Shown piece after piece: positions 8,756 to 16,894 of a stretch of 64,000 bases of DNA; the first letter of the stretch is position 1; every line of letters starts with the position of its first letter. The stretch lies in NCBI RefSeq assembly GCF_018760735.1, contig NZ_JAHHZN010000016.1, positions 32,695 through 96,694 on the forward strand, read 5' to 3'. Under the pieces are notes generated by a model. That model saw only the letters and a list, made by a program, of their open reading frames with translations. It was not told the DNA's origin and did not search any database. Source of the DNA: Hymenobacter piscis (GTDB lineage Bacteria > Bacteroidota > Bacteroidia > Cytophagales > Hymenobacteraceae). A program made the position numbers and the translations under genes.

Positions 8756-9206
8756 AGGGGTGTTGAGTGAAAGGTGGAAGGAAAAGGAACTTTTGGCTGA
8801 CTGACGAAAAGCGTGCCGCAATGCCGCCGCTAACGAAACCGTAAACCAGAAAATGTATAGCTCAGACCAACTACCAAGGAAAAAAAGGGGAGAACAACAG
8901 CCGGCGGAGGCCGGTCGGGCACAGCCACCAACTAAGGGGAGGCTTAACTAACGCGGCGTACTCCTGCCCAACCACCTGCCGCCACCGCCGCGTGCGGAAG
9001 CGTTGCTGGGCCTCATAGCGCAGAATCGGGGGCCAGGGTTGCGTGCCAGAGCATCTGGCGTACCACTTTGTCCGCGAGGCAGGGGCCGGGTTTCCGGCTA
9101 AGGTAAAACAGCTTAGCGGGTTACCCGGGGTCGCCAATCCCGAAGTTTCCGGCCGGCCCGGCCGCAGGTTTTCGCTACTTTTGGGCCGCGTGCAAGCCGT
9201 GGACTT
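8756..9206. other. 451-bp intergenic region between divergent genes
   Basis: It separates the minus-strand barrel gene from the plus-strand PagL-like gene. I see a -7-like element at 9176-9183. On the minus strand, about 8940-9090, there is a coding-like stretch rich in Arg, Gln and aromatic residues, but it is split between two frames with no start and no recognisable family. It may be a gene remnant. Nothing else is identifiable. Confidence 0.4.
9176..9183 (+). promoter_or_regulatory. Putative -7 element for the PagL-like gene
   Basis: TACTTTTG matches the Bacteroidota -7 consensus TAnnTTTG, 23 bases before the ATG at 9207. No convincing -33 element is visible, so this is tentative. Confidence 0.45.
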
Positions 9207-10337
9207 ATGAGAATCTGGTACGAAATGCTCCTGCTGGGGCTCCTGCTGGGGGCGGGTACGGAGGCAGCCCGGGCCCAGCACGCCCCGGCCGGCCCGCTGG
9301 TGGTGGGCGCCTCCGGGCTGGGCAGCTTCATTCTGCCCCACACGCCGGCTGTGCGCCACCTGGCCGTTTCGCACCCTACGGGCGTGGAAGTGAACGTGCA
9401 GCGCCAGACCAACGGCTCGGCGCCCTGGCATGCCTGGTACCGCTACCCCAAAGTAGGGCTGGCCTTTACCTACTACAACTACCACAACCCTATGCTGGGC
9501 CGCTCCTACGCGGTCAGTGCCTACGTAAACAAAACCTTCTGGCGCCGGGCCCGGCAGGAAGTGAACTTCCGCCTGGGCACCGGCCTGGGCTACTTCCCGG
9601 TCCGGTTCAATCCGGCTGCCAACCCCAAGAACACCATCGTCAGCTCCCGGCTCAACGCCACCCTGCTGGCCCGCCTGGAGTACGATGTGGCCCTGACGGA
9701 GCACCTGGGGCTGCTGCTGGGTTTGGGCCTCAACCACTACTCGAACGGGGCTACCACCAAGCCCAACTTCGGCATCAACCTGCCCACCCTGCTGCTGGGC
9801 CTCAACTACCACCCACAACGCCCCTTCGTGCCCCTGAGTACTGCGCCCGCGCCGGCGCCGGCCGACCTGGGCCGCACGTTTCTGAACCTGAGTACCTCCG
9901 TAGGGTGGAAGCAGCGCAGCGAAACCGACCCCGCCCGCTACCTGGTAAACTCCCTGACTCTGGCTGCGGGCCGCCGCATAAACCGCAAGAGCAACCTCGT
10001 AATTGGCCTCGAAGGCTTCTACGACCGTAGCCTGCTGGCCCAGCAGCGCGCCGATGAGGCGGCGGCCCGGCTCCGCGACCCGGCCTACGCCGGCGGCCCC
10101 CAACCCGACGTGAAAAAGGCTGGTGTGTACGTGGGCCACGAGCTGCTGTTCGGGCGGCTGGCCTTCGTTTCGCACCTGGGTTTCTACCTCTACAATCCCT
10201 ATAAGTCCAACAAATTCTACTACGAGCGCCTGGGCCTCAAGTACCACTTCACCGACCGCCTGTTCGGCAACGTGGACCTGAAAATACACCGCGGCGCGGC
10301 CGACGTGATTGAGTGGCGCCTGGGCGTGAAGCTCTAA
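9207..10337 (+). CDS. PagL-like acyloxyacyl hydrolase (lipid A 3-O-deacylase family), outer membrane
   Basis: 376 residues with a signal peptide ending near ARA-QHAP, then amphipathic strands typical of an outer-membrane barrel. The family motif is NHYSNGATTKPNFGIN: H177 and S179 correspond to the catalytic His and Ser of PagL (H-x-S-N), and N187 to a conserved Asn. The acidic residue expected 12 positions after the Ser (E140 in Pseudomonas PagL, from memory of the family) is Asn191 here. The protein is about twice the length of PagL; the C-terminal half has further strands (YVGHELLFGRLAFVSHLGFY and more). The likely role is removal of an ester-linked acyl chain from lipid A, but activity is uncertain given the Asn. 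It is a single gene with its own possible promoter. Confidence 0.75.
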   Translation: MRIWYEMLLLGLLLGAGTEAARAQHAPAGPLVVGASGLGSFILPHTPAVRHLAVSHPTGVEVNVQRQTNGSAPWHAWYRYPKVGLAFTYYNYHNPMLGRSYAVSAYVNKTFWRRARQEVNFRLGTGLGYFPVRFNPAANPKNTIVSSRLNATLLARLEYDVALTEHLGLLLGLGLNHYSNGATTKPNFGINLPTLLLGLNYHPQRPFVPLSTAPAPAPADLGRTFLNLSTSVGWKQRSETDPARYLVNSLTLAAGRRINRKSNLVIGLEGFYDRSLLAQQRADEAAARLRDPAYAGGPQPDVKKAGVYVGHELLFGRLAFVSHLGFYLYNPYKSNKFYYERLGLKYHFTDRLFGNVDLKIHRGAADVIEWRLGVKL

Positions 10338-10343
10338 GCCGGA

Positions 10344-10378
10344 CCCCGCCCGGCCGGGCTGTTCCTGGCCGGGTGGGG
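10344..10378 (+). terminator. GC-rich hairpin after the PagL-like gene
   Basis: CCCCGCCCGGCC pairs imperfectly with GGCCGGGTGGGG 7 bases after the stop. There is no T tract, so termination is only suggested. Confidence 0.4.
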
Positions 10379-10482
10379 TGGGGAAGGGCAGAAGGGGCGC
10401 AAGTGCTTCTACCGCAAACGATTTCAGAGTTTATTTTCAGGATTACCGGGTGATAAAGGGCACACCCGGGCAGGGGGGCGGC

Positions 10483-10490
10483 TATATTTG
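10483..10490 (+). promoter_or_regulatory. Putative -7 element upstream of the first GH43 gene
   Basis: TATATTTG fits TAnnTTTG. It would start transcription about 105 bases before the TTG start of the GH43 gene. No clear -33 element is visible. Confidence 0.4.
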
Positions 10491-10602
10491 AGTTCCCCGG
10501 AACCGCTGCGTGGCCGGTGGGCCGGCCCGCTTCCGGGCGGCTACGTTGGCTGCTGGCCCTGACGGATTCCGGTGGCGTCTCACTTCCTAACCTTCCTGCC
10601 CC

Positions 10603-11718
10603 TTGTTGTTCTCCCGATTTGCTCCCGCCCTGCTGCCCGGCCTTGCGGTGGCGACCCTGCTGCTGCCTGCCTGCCAGAACCAGAACCCCCCGGAAACGGC
10701 CGAATCGGCCGCGGCACCGGTCACGGCCCCGGCCGATTCGGCCGCCCGCCGCTACCTGGCCCAGCCCCTGATCAGCAACATCTACACCGCCGACCCTTCG
10801 GCCCACGTCTTCAACGGCAAAATCTACATCTACCCCTCGCACGACATCGAAACCGGCATGCCGGAGAATGACAACGGCGACCATTTCGCCATGCGCGACT
10901 ACCACATCCTGTCGATGGACAGCGTGGGCGGGCCGGTAACCGACCACGGCGCGGCCCTCGACGTGCAGGATATTCCCTGGGCCGGCCGCCAGCTCTGGGC
11001 CCCCGACGCGGCCTATAAAAACGGTGCCTACTACCTGTATTTCCCGCTCAAGGACAAGCAGGACGTGTTCCGCATCGGGGTGGCTACCAGCTCTTCGCCC
11101 ACCGGGCCGTTCAAGGCCCAGCCCCAGCCCATGGCCGGCAGCCTGAGCATCGACCCGGCCGTGTTCACCGACACCGACGGTACCACCTATATGTACATGG
11201 GCGGCATCTGGGGCGGGCAGCTCCAGCGCTGGCGCAGCGGCAAGTACGACGCCAGCAACCCGAAGCTACAGGAGCCGGGCGCCCAGGAAGTGGCCCTGGG
11301 ACCCAAAATGGCCCGGCTGAGCCCCGATATGCTGAGCCTGGCCGAGCCGGTAAAGGAAATCCAGATTCTGGGCCAGGACGGCCAGCCCTTCCGCGCGGGC
11401 GACAACACCCACCGCTTTTTCGAGGGCGGCTGGCTGCACAAGTATCAGGGCAAGTACTACTTCTCCTATTCCACCGGCGACACCCACCTGCTGGTGTACG
11501 CCACCGGCGACTCGCCCTACGGCCCGTTCACGTACCAGGGCGTCATCATGGAGCCCGTGGAAGGCTGGACCACCCACCATTCCATTGTGGAGGTAAAGGG
11601 CAAGTGGTACATCTTCTACCACGACACCCAGCTTTCGGGCAAAACGTGGCTGCGCAACGTGAAGGTAACCGAGCTGCGCCGCCGCCCCGATGGCCGCATC
11701 GAACCCATCAAGCCCTGA
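10603..11718 (+). CDS. GH43 family glycoside hydrolase, lipoprotein
   Basis: 371 residues. The start is probably TTG at 10603 (or 10606): the frame has a stop at 10588-10590 and no ATG before the signal sequence, and the TTG gives a proper lipoprotein leader (ALLPGLAVATLLLPAC, lipid Cys24). The five-bladed GH43 propeller shows its three acids: D64 in YTADPSAHVF (base), Asp in LSIDPAVFTD (pKa modulator), Glu in RFFEGGWLHK (acid). Family members release arabinofuranose or xylose from xylan side chains; which one cannot be told from the sequence. It opens the xylan locus and is convergent with the lacI-type gene, so it is probably transcribed separately from the uxuA operon. Confidence 0.9.
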   Translation: MLFSRFAPALLPGLAVATLLLPACQNQNPPETAESAAAPVTAPADSAARRYLAQPLISNIYTADPSAHVFNGKIYIYPSHDIETGMPENDNGDHFAMRDYHILSMDSVGGPVTDHGAALDVQDIPWAGRQLWAPDAAYKNGAYYLYFPLKDKQDVFRIGVATSSSPTGPFKAQPQPMAGSLSIDPAVFTDTDGTTYMYMGGIWGGQLQRWRSGKYDASNPKLQEPGAQEVALGPKMARLSPDMLSLAEPVKEIQILGQDGQPFRAGDNTHRFFEGGWLHKYQGKYYFSYSTGDTHLLVYATGDSPYGPFTYQGVIMEPVEGWTTHHSIVEVKGKWYIFYHDTQLSGKTWLRNVKVTELRRRPDGRIEPIKP

Positions 11719-11733
11719 AAAGCCGGTGGATGT

Positions 11734-11842
11734 GAACGGCGTAGAGACGCAACATCTTGCCTCTCATCGTTGCTGACATTGTTCGTCATCGTTCGAACGT
11801 CAGCAACGACGAGACGCAATGTTTTGCGTCTCTACACCGTTC
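11734..11842. repeat. Long imperfect palindrome with GTAGAGACGC arms
   Basis: Left arm from 11734 and right arm ending 11842 are near-complementary over about 50 bases each: outer GAACGG/CCGTTC, GTAGAGACGCAA against TTGCGTCTCTAC (11741 and 11835 ends), and an inner GTTGCTGAC/GTCAGCAAC. This is the form of a REP- or MITE-like intergenic palindrome. It appears once in this window, unlike the GTCAT family. Confidence 0.7.
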
Positions 11843-11862
11843 GAATCACCCCGGCCATCTGG

Positions 11863-11929
11863 CCAACAAAGCCGCCGCCGCGGCCGCCACGCCCAATTTG
11901 GATGGCGGCCGCGGCGGCGGCTTTGTTGG
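11863..11929. terminator. Perfect 27-bp-arm GC-rich hairpin between convergent genes
   Basis: Bases 11863-11889 are the exact reverse complement of 11903-11929, with a 13-base loop. The stem starts CCAACAAAGCC and is almost all G/C inside. It lies 10 bases after the stop of the minus-strand regulator and is well placed to block read-through in both directions. Only a short T-rich stretch (TTTGTT) follows the stem, so termination may be by stem strength. Confidence 0.65.
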
Positions 11930-11938
11930 GAGGCCCGC

Positions 11939-13132
11939 TTAGATGGCGAGCTTGAAAAAGGCCGATTTACGCTTCTCGCCCTTGGCCTTGAGCGAGGACT
12001 GCCGGATGACCAGGTCGCCGGTAATAACGAACGTGCGGGGCTTGAAGCTGTCCTGCTCGTGCACCTGCTCCAGAAACAGGCGGGCCGCCTGCTGCCCGAT
12101 GCGGTAGGGGTGCAGGTTCATGGTCGTCAGGCCCGGCTCAATCATGGCGGCCATGAATTCGTCGCCAAACCCGACCACGGCCACGTCGTCGGGCACACAT
12201 ACGCCCCGGGCCTTGAGGGCGATAAGCAAATCGAAGGCGTTGGTGTAGTTAACGGCGAAAATGGCATCGGGGGGCTCGGGCAGGGCCAGCCAGGCATCCA
12301 GGGCCGCCACCGCCGACTCGGGCCGGAAGTGGATGTGGGTGCGCAGCTCGTCGCGCAGGGGCAGGCCGTGCTTAAGCAGGGCGCTGCGGTAGCCGGCCAC
12401 CCGGTTCTGGCTGATGAGCAGGTTCTCGGGCCCGGCCAGGATGGCAATGCGCCGGGCGCCCTGTTCAATGAGGTGCTCGGTAACGGTAAAGGCCCCGTTC
12501 CAGTCGTCGAGGATGACTTTGGCCGTATCCACCTCGTTGCACACCCGGTCGAAGTGCACGACGGGAATGCCCCGGGTGGCCGAAGGTTTCACGTGGTCGA
12601 AGTTCTCGGTTTCGCGGGAGTGGCAGATCAGCAGCCCATCCACGCGGCTGGCAATGAGGGCCTGCACGTTGCTGACTTCCATTTCGTAGGATTCCTTCGA
12701 CTGGCAGATCATGACCCGGTAGCCGGCCTCGCCCACCACCTGCTGAATTCCGCTGACGGCCGTAGCAAAAAACGGCCGCTCGATGTCGGGAATCACCACC
12801 CCGATGGTTTTGGTTTCGCTGCTCTTCAGGCTCTGGGCCAGCAGGTTGGGCTGGTAATCAAGCTGGCGGGCCATGTCTACAATGGCCTGGCGGGTGTTCT
12901 CATTGATATCGGAGTGGCCGTTGAGGGCGCGCGACACCGTGGACGGGGCCACGCCCAGCTCCCGGGCCACGTCGCTGATGGTGGTCTGCCGGCGCTTTTT
13001 CTCCACTGCCGGCGCGCCCTCGCTCAGGGTGAAATGATAGTGGCAGGCCCGGCAGTGGTAGCGCTGCCGCCCCCGGATGAAGCCGGCCCGCATCACGGCA
13101 TCGGCCGAGTGACACCTGGTACATTTGGTCAT
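11939..13132 (-). CDS. LacI-family transcriptional regulator with an N-terminal zinc ribbon
   Basis: 397 residues. Residues 1-35 form a C4 zinc ribbon (C4-x2-C7, C27-x2-C30) with the QRYHCRACHYHF signature seen at the N-terminus of IS1/InsA-type transposase proteins. A LacI helix-turn-helix follows at about 50-96 (ISDVARELGVAPSTVSRALN, then YQPNLLAQSL as the hinge helix), then a periplasmic-binding-protein-like sensor (IGVVIPDIERPFFATAVSGI onward). The ATG at 13132 is required to keep all four cysteines. The gene is divergent from the uxuA-susCD-xylAB operon, with a 34-bp palindromic operator between them. It is therefore the likely repressor of the locus, with a xylan-derived sugar or uronate as probable inducer. 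The zinc ribbon addition to LacI is unusual; LacI members normally begin directly at the HTH. Confidence 0.9.
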   Translation of the reverse strand: MTKCTRCHSADAVMRAGFIRGRQRYHCRACHYHFTLSEGAPAVEKKRRQTTISDVARELGVAPSTVSRALNGHSDINENTRQAIVDMARQLDYQPNLLAQSLKSSETKTIGVVIPDIERPFFATAVSGIQQVVGEAGYRVMICQSKESYEMEVSNVQALIASRVDGLLICHSRETENFDHVKPSATRGIPVVHFDRVCNEVDTAKVILDDWNGAFTVTEHLIEQGARRIAILAGPENLLISQNRVAGYRSALLKHGLPLRDELRTHIHFRPESAVAALDAWLALPEPPDAIFAVNYTNAFDLLIALKARGVCVPDDVAVVGFGDEFMAAMIEPGLTTMNLHPYRIGQQAARLFLEQVHEQDSFKPRTFVITGDLVIRQSSLKAKGEKRKSAFFKLAI

Positions 13133-13213
13133 GGGTGGAGAAATTGAATTATTTCGGAATGAATGACGGGCTGGGTGGTAACCGGCTGCTGGTCACCGGG
13201 CTTGGCTGAGCAT

Positions 13214-13246
13214 TGAACCTACGAATTTTTTTTCGCTATCGGAAAA
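13214..13246 (-). promoter_or_regulatory. Possible promoter of the LacI-type regulator
   Basis: On the minus strand TAGGTTCA (13214-13221) is one base off TAnnTTTG, with a T run 21 bases upstream at 13243-13246. The -33 part overlaps the operator half-site, which would allow autoregulation. Confidence 0.35.
13236..13246. promoter_or_regulatory. Half-site of the LacI-type operator
   Basis: CTATCGGAAAA repeats the outer half of the full palindrome at 13257. The two copies start 21 bp apart, two helical turns, so both would lie on the same DNA face. Confidence 0.45.
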
Positions 13247-13256
13247 TCGGGCTGAC

Positions 13257-13290
13257 CTATCGGAAACGTTTTCGAAAACGTTTCCGATAG
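13257..13290. promoter_or_regulatory. 34-bp perfect palindromic operator
   Basis: Bases 13257-13273 (CTATCGGAAACGTTTTC) are the exact reverse complement of 13274-13290. The centre TTTTCGAAAA has the central CG step of LacI-family operators. The palindrome is longer than the usual 16-20 bp site, with extra symmetric CTATCGG/CCGATAG ends. It is the obvious binding site for the adjacent zinc-ribbon LacI protein. Confidence 0.85.
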
Positions 13291-13480
13291 TTTTTGTGCC
13301 TGTAAGCTCTGTAAATGAGGTTTTTAAAGACGTGTTTCTGACGGAATAGGTTTTATATTCGATAGTAAGTACTCGCTAACCCCTAGCTAATCCCCAGATG
13401 AACCGTTTTGGCAAAAGCGGCCTAAATTGGGGGTGCTGAAATGAGGAATATAAATTTTCCTGCCTAGCTCAACCATTTCC

Positions 13481-14716
13481 ATGCTGCACACCATGCGTTG
13501 GTTTGGGTCGCACGACCCGGTTCCGCTTTCTGCTCTCCGTCAGGCCGGCTGCTCCGGCGTCGTTACGGCCCTGCACCAGCTGCCGGTGGGCGTGGTGTGG
13601 CCGGTAGCGGAAATCCGGGCCCGTCAGCAGCTGGTGGAAGCCGATAACCACCGCTACGCGCCCCTGCACTGGACGGTGGTGGAAAGCCTGCCCGTGCACG
13701 AGGCCATCAAGAAGGGCCTGCCCGCCCGCGAGGAGTACATCCGCCACTACCAGGAGTCGTTGCGCAACCTGGCCGCCTGCGGCATCCGCACCGTGTGCTA
13801 CAACTTCATGCCCGTCCTCGACTGGTCGCGCACCAACCTGGCCTACGAGTTGCCCGACGGCTCGCGGGCCCTGCGCTTCGTGTGGCAGGATTTCGCCGTG
13901 TTCGATATCTGCATCCTGGGCCGTCCCGGCGCGGAAAACGACTACGCCGCCGACGTGGTAACGGCCGCCCACACGCAGTGGGCCACCATGTCGGAGGAGG
14001 AGGAAGCGGCCCTGACCAACACGGTGCTACTGGGCCTGCCCGGCTCCGAGGAGTCGTTTGAGCTGGAAGGCTTCCAGGCTCTGCTCCACGAGTACGCCGC
14101 CATTGATGCCGCCGCCCTGCGCGAAAACCTCTACTACTTCCTGCGCGCCGTAGGGCCCGTGGCCGAGGAAGTGGGCGTGAACCTCTGCATTCACCCCGAT
14201 GACCCGCCTTTCCCGCTGCTGGGCCTGCCCCGGGTGGTGAGCACCGAGGCCGACCTGCGCGGCCTGCTCGCCGCCTACGACTCGCCCGCCAACGGCCTCA
14301 CCTTCTGCACCGGCTCCTTGGGCGTGCGCCCCGATAACGACCTGCCCGGCATGGTGGCGCGCTTCGGTGCCCGCATTCACTTTGTACACCTGCGGGCCAC
14401 CAAGCGCGAGGAAAACCCGCGCAACTTCCACGAGGCCGACCACCTGACCGGCGACGTGGACATGTACGCCGTGGTGCGCGCCCTGGTGCTGGAAGAAGCC
14501 CGCCGGGCTGCCGCCGGCCACCCCGCGCCCCAGTTGCCCATGCGCCCCGACCACGGCCACCAGATGCTCGACGACCTGGAAAAACGCACCTACCCCGGCT
14601 ACTCGGCCATCGGGCGGCTGCGCGGGCTGGCCGAGCTGCGGGGCCTGGAACTGGGCATCCGGGGCGGGCTGGCCGCCGCGCCAGTTCCGCTGCAAACTGC
14701 CGCCGCCGCTTACTGA
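13481..14716 (+). CDS. uxuA: Mannonate dehydratase
   Basis: 411 residues; converts D-mannonate to 2-keto-3-deoxy-D-gluconate with a divalent metal. The UxuA signature is clear: MRWFGSHDPVPLSALRQAG at the start, YNFMPVLDWSRTNL, LCIHPDDPP and FVHLRATKREENPRNFHEA, then PMRPDHGHQ. His, Cys (TFCTGSLG), His and Asp in these blocks are the family metal ligands. It may begin at 13481 or at the ATG 12 bases later, which matches E. coli UxuA better. It is the first gene after the operator and handles glucuronic acid freed by GH67/GH115. Uronate isomerase (uxaC) is absent from the window. Confidence 0.95.
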   Translation: MLHTMRWFGSHDPVPLSALRQAGCSGVVTALHQLPVGVVWPVAEIRARQQLVEADNHRYAPLHWTVVESLPVHEAIKKGLPAREEYIRHYQESLRNLAACGIRTVCYNFMPVLDWSRTNLAYELPDGSRALRFVWQDFAVFDICILGRPGAENDYAADVVTAAHTQWATMSEEEEAALTNTVLLGLPGSEESFELEGFQALLHEYAAIDAAALRENLYYFLRAVGPVAEEVGVNLCIHPDDPPFPLLGLPRVVSTEADLRGLLAAYDSPANGLTFCTGSLGVRPDNDLPGMVARFGARIHFVHLRATKREENPRNFHEADHLTGDVDMYAVVRALVLEEARRAAAGHPAPQLPMRPDHGHQMLDDLEKRTYPGYSAIGRLRGLAELRGLELGIRGGLAAAPVPLQTAAAAY

Positions 14717-14758
14717 TTGCCTTTCCGCTCCCGCCGCCCCACCTGCCTTTCCCCACCC

Positions 14759-16864
14759 ATGTTCCTCCGGCTTCTCCTGTGCGCCTGCCTGCTGCTGACT
14801 TCCCGGGCGGAAGTACGCGCCGATGACGGGTACCGCCTGTGGCTCAAATACGACCAGCTGCCCGAAGCCGGTCTGCGCAAGGCCTGGCAGGCCCACGCCA
14901 AAGGCATTCTACTTCCCGAACCTACTACTCCCACCCTGCAAGCGGCGGCCAGCGAGCTGCAACTCGGCCTGCAAGGCTTGCTGGGACGCCCGGTGCCGAA
15001 AGGGGCGGCGCCGGGCGGCAGGGGGAGTATCCGGCTGCGCGTGGCTTCCGCCGAGGCCGCGCTGGGCCGGGAAGGCTACCGCCTCACCATGACCGGCGGT
15101 GGCCTCGAAATTACCGGCGCTACCGACGCGGGCGTGCTCTACGGCTGCTTTGCGCTGCTGCGGCAGGTGCAGACCGGCCAGCGCCCCGAAGCCCTCAACC
15201 TCACCAGCCAGCCCCGCATTCAGCATCGCCTGCTCAACCACTGGGACAACCCCAACGGCACCGTGGAGCGCGGCTACGCGGGTTCCAGCATCTGGAAGTG
15301 GTTGGAGCTGCCCGAGCGGGTGGACCCCCGCTACCAGGACTACGCCCGCGCCAACGCCTCGGTCGGTATTAATGGGGTGGTGCTCAACAACGTGAATGCC
15401 AGTGCCCGCTACCTCACGCCGGAATACCTGCGCAAGGTGGCCGCCGTGGCCAACGTGCTGCGGCCCTACGGCCAGCGGGTGTACCTCTCGGTGCTCTGGG
15501 CCGCGCCCAAAGTCATTGGCGGGCTCAAGACCTCCGACCCGCTCGACCCGCAGGTGCAAGCCTGGTGGGCCGCGCGCACCAATGAAATCTACCAGACCAT
15601 TCCCGACTTCGGCGGCTTTCTGGTGAAGGCCAACTCCGAGGGCGAGCCCGGTCCCCAGGACTACGGCCGCACCCACGCCGACGGGGCCAACATGCTGGCC
15701 CGCGCCCTGGGCCCCCACGACGGCATTGTGATGTGGCGGGCCTTCGTGTACCAGGCCGGCAGCGGCGACCGGTTCAAGCAGGCCTACGAAGACTTCAAGC
15801 CCCTCGACGGGCAGTTTGCGCCCAAAGTGCTGGTGCAGGTGAAGAACGGGCCGATTGACTTCCAGGCCCGGGAGCCGTTTCACCCACTGTTCGGGGCCAT
15901 GCCGCGCACCCCGCTGGTGCTGGAAGTGCAGCTCACCCAGGAGTACCTGGGCTTCGCCACCCACCTTGTGTACCTGGGTCCGCTTATCAAGGAGTGCCTC
16001 GAGGCCGATACCTACGCCCAGGGCCCCGGCTCCACGGTGGCGAAAGTAGTGGACGGCACCCTGGAGAAGCACGCCATCAGCGGTATTGCGGGCGTGGCCA
16101 ACATCGGTGCCGACCGCAACTGGACCGGCCACCCGGTGGGCCAGGCTAACTGGTACGCCTTCGGCCGCCTGGCCTGGGACCACACCCTCGACCCCGCCGA
16201 CCTGGCCCGGGAGTGGACCCGCATGACGCTCACCCGCGAACCGGCCGCCGAGGCTGCCATTACCAGCGTGCTCAACCAGTCGCGCAGCATTTACGTGCGC
16301 TACACCACGCCCCTGGGCCTGCACCACATCATGGGCCAGACCCTGCACTACGGTCCCGAGCCCTGGCTGGCCAGCAGCGCCCGCCCCGACTGGACGGCCG
16401 TGTACTACCACAAGGCCGATGCCGCCGGGCTGGGCTTCGACCGCACCGCCACCGGCTCCGATGCCTTGGCCCTCTACGCCCCCGAGGCCCGCGCCCGCTG
16501 GGCCGACCCCGCCACCTGCCCCCTGGATTACCTGCTCTGGTTTCATCACGTGAGCTGGAACCAGCCCCTGCGCACCGGCCGCACCCTCTGGCAGGAGCTC
16601 ACCACCCGCTATTACTCCGGCACTGATTCGGTGCAGTGGATGCAGCAGCAGTGGGCCCGCGCCGCCCCGGCCGTGGACGCCGAAACCCACGCCGACGTAA
16701 CGGCCCGCCTGCGGGTACAGCAGCGCGAGGCCCAGTGGTGGCGCGACGCCTGCATGCTCTACTTCCAGCAATTTGCCCGCCAGCCCCTGCCGCCGGGCCT
16801 ACCCCCGCCCACCCGCACCCTGGCCGACATCAAGGAGCAGGTCGATATCTACCAACTGCGCTGA
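14759..16864 (+). CDS. GH67 alpha-glucuronidase
   Basis: 701 residues from the ATG at 14759, which opens a signal peptide (MFLRLLLCACLLLTSRAEVRA). An upstream in-frame ATG at 14717 would precede it with polar residues. It removes (4-O-methyl)-D-glucuronic acid from the non-reducing end of xylo-oligosaccharides. Catalytic residues can be placed: E294 in VKANSEGEPGP (acid), D367 in NGPIDFQAREP and E395 in QLTQEYLG (activate water). The N-terminal domain (GREGYRLTMTGGGLEITGAT) and central barrel follow the family order. It is periplasmic by inference. The gap to uxuA is 42 bases and to the SDR gene 30 bases, consistent with one operon. Confidence 0.95.
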   Translation: MFLRLLLCACLLLTSRAEVRADDGYRLWLKYDQLPEAGLRKAWQAHAKGILLPEPTTPTLQAAASELQLGLQGLLGRPVPKGAAPGGRGSIRLRVASAEAALGREGYRLTMTGGGLEITGATDAGVLYGCFALLRQVQTGQRPEALNLTSQPRIQHRLLNHWDNPNGTVERGYAGSSIWKWLELPERVDPRYQDYARANASVGINGVVLNNVNASARYLTPEYLRKVAAVANVLRPYGQRVYLSVLWAAPKVIGGLKTSDPLDPQVQAWWAARTNEIYQTIPDFGGFLVKANSEGEPGPQDYGRTHADGANMLARALGPHDGIVMWRAFVYQAGSGDRFKQAYEDFKPLDGQFAPKVLVQVKNGPIDFQAREPFHPLFGAMPRTPLVLEVQLTQEYLGFATHLVYLGPLIKECLEADTYAQGPGSTVAKVVDGTLEKHAISGIAGVANIGADRNWTGHPVGQANWYAFGRLAWDHTLDPADLAREWTRMTLTREPAAEAAITSVLNQSRSIYVRYTTPLGLHHIMGQTLHYGPEPWLASSARPDWTAVYYHKADAAGLGFDRTATGSDALALYAPEARARWADPATCPLDYLLWFHHVSWNQPLRTGRTLWQELTTRYYSGTDSVQWMQQQWARAAPAVDAETHADVTARLRVQQREAQWWRDACMLYFQQFARQPLPPGLPPPTRTLADIKEQVDIYQLR

Positions 16865-16894
16865 TTCTTTCTTCCCGCCTTATTTCGCTTTTCT

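Larger units (their letters stand above)
13133..13480. other. 348-bp divergent control region of the xylan locus
   Basis: It lies between the LacI-type regulator (minus) and uxuA (plus). It holds the 34-bp palindrome at 13257-13290, a matching half-site at 13236, a possible minus-strand promoter at 13214-13246, and an AT-rich stretch from 13310 to 13480 with no match to the Bacteroidota promoter consensus that I would defend. Confidence 0.6.

Noticed and set aside
8940..9090. Coding-like stretch on the minus strand (Arg/Gln/aromatic-rich)
   Set aside because: Split across frames, no start codon and no family recognised; at most a remnant.
13257..13290. Palindrome as a terminator
   Set aside because: It lies upstream of both divergent genes, has an AT-rich centre typical of an operator and no gene ends near it.
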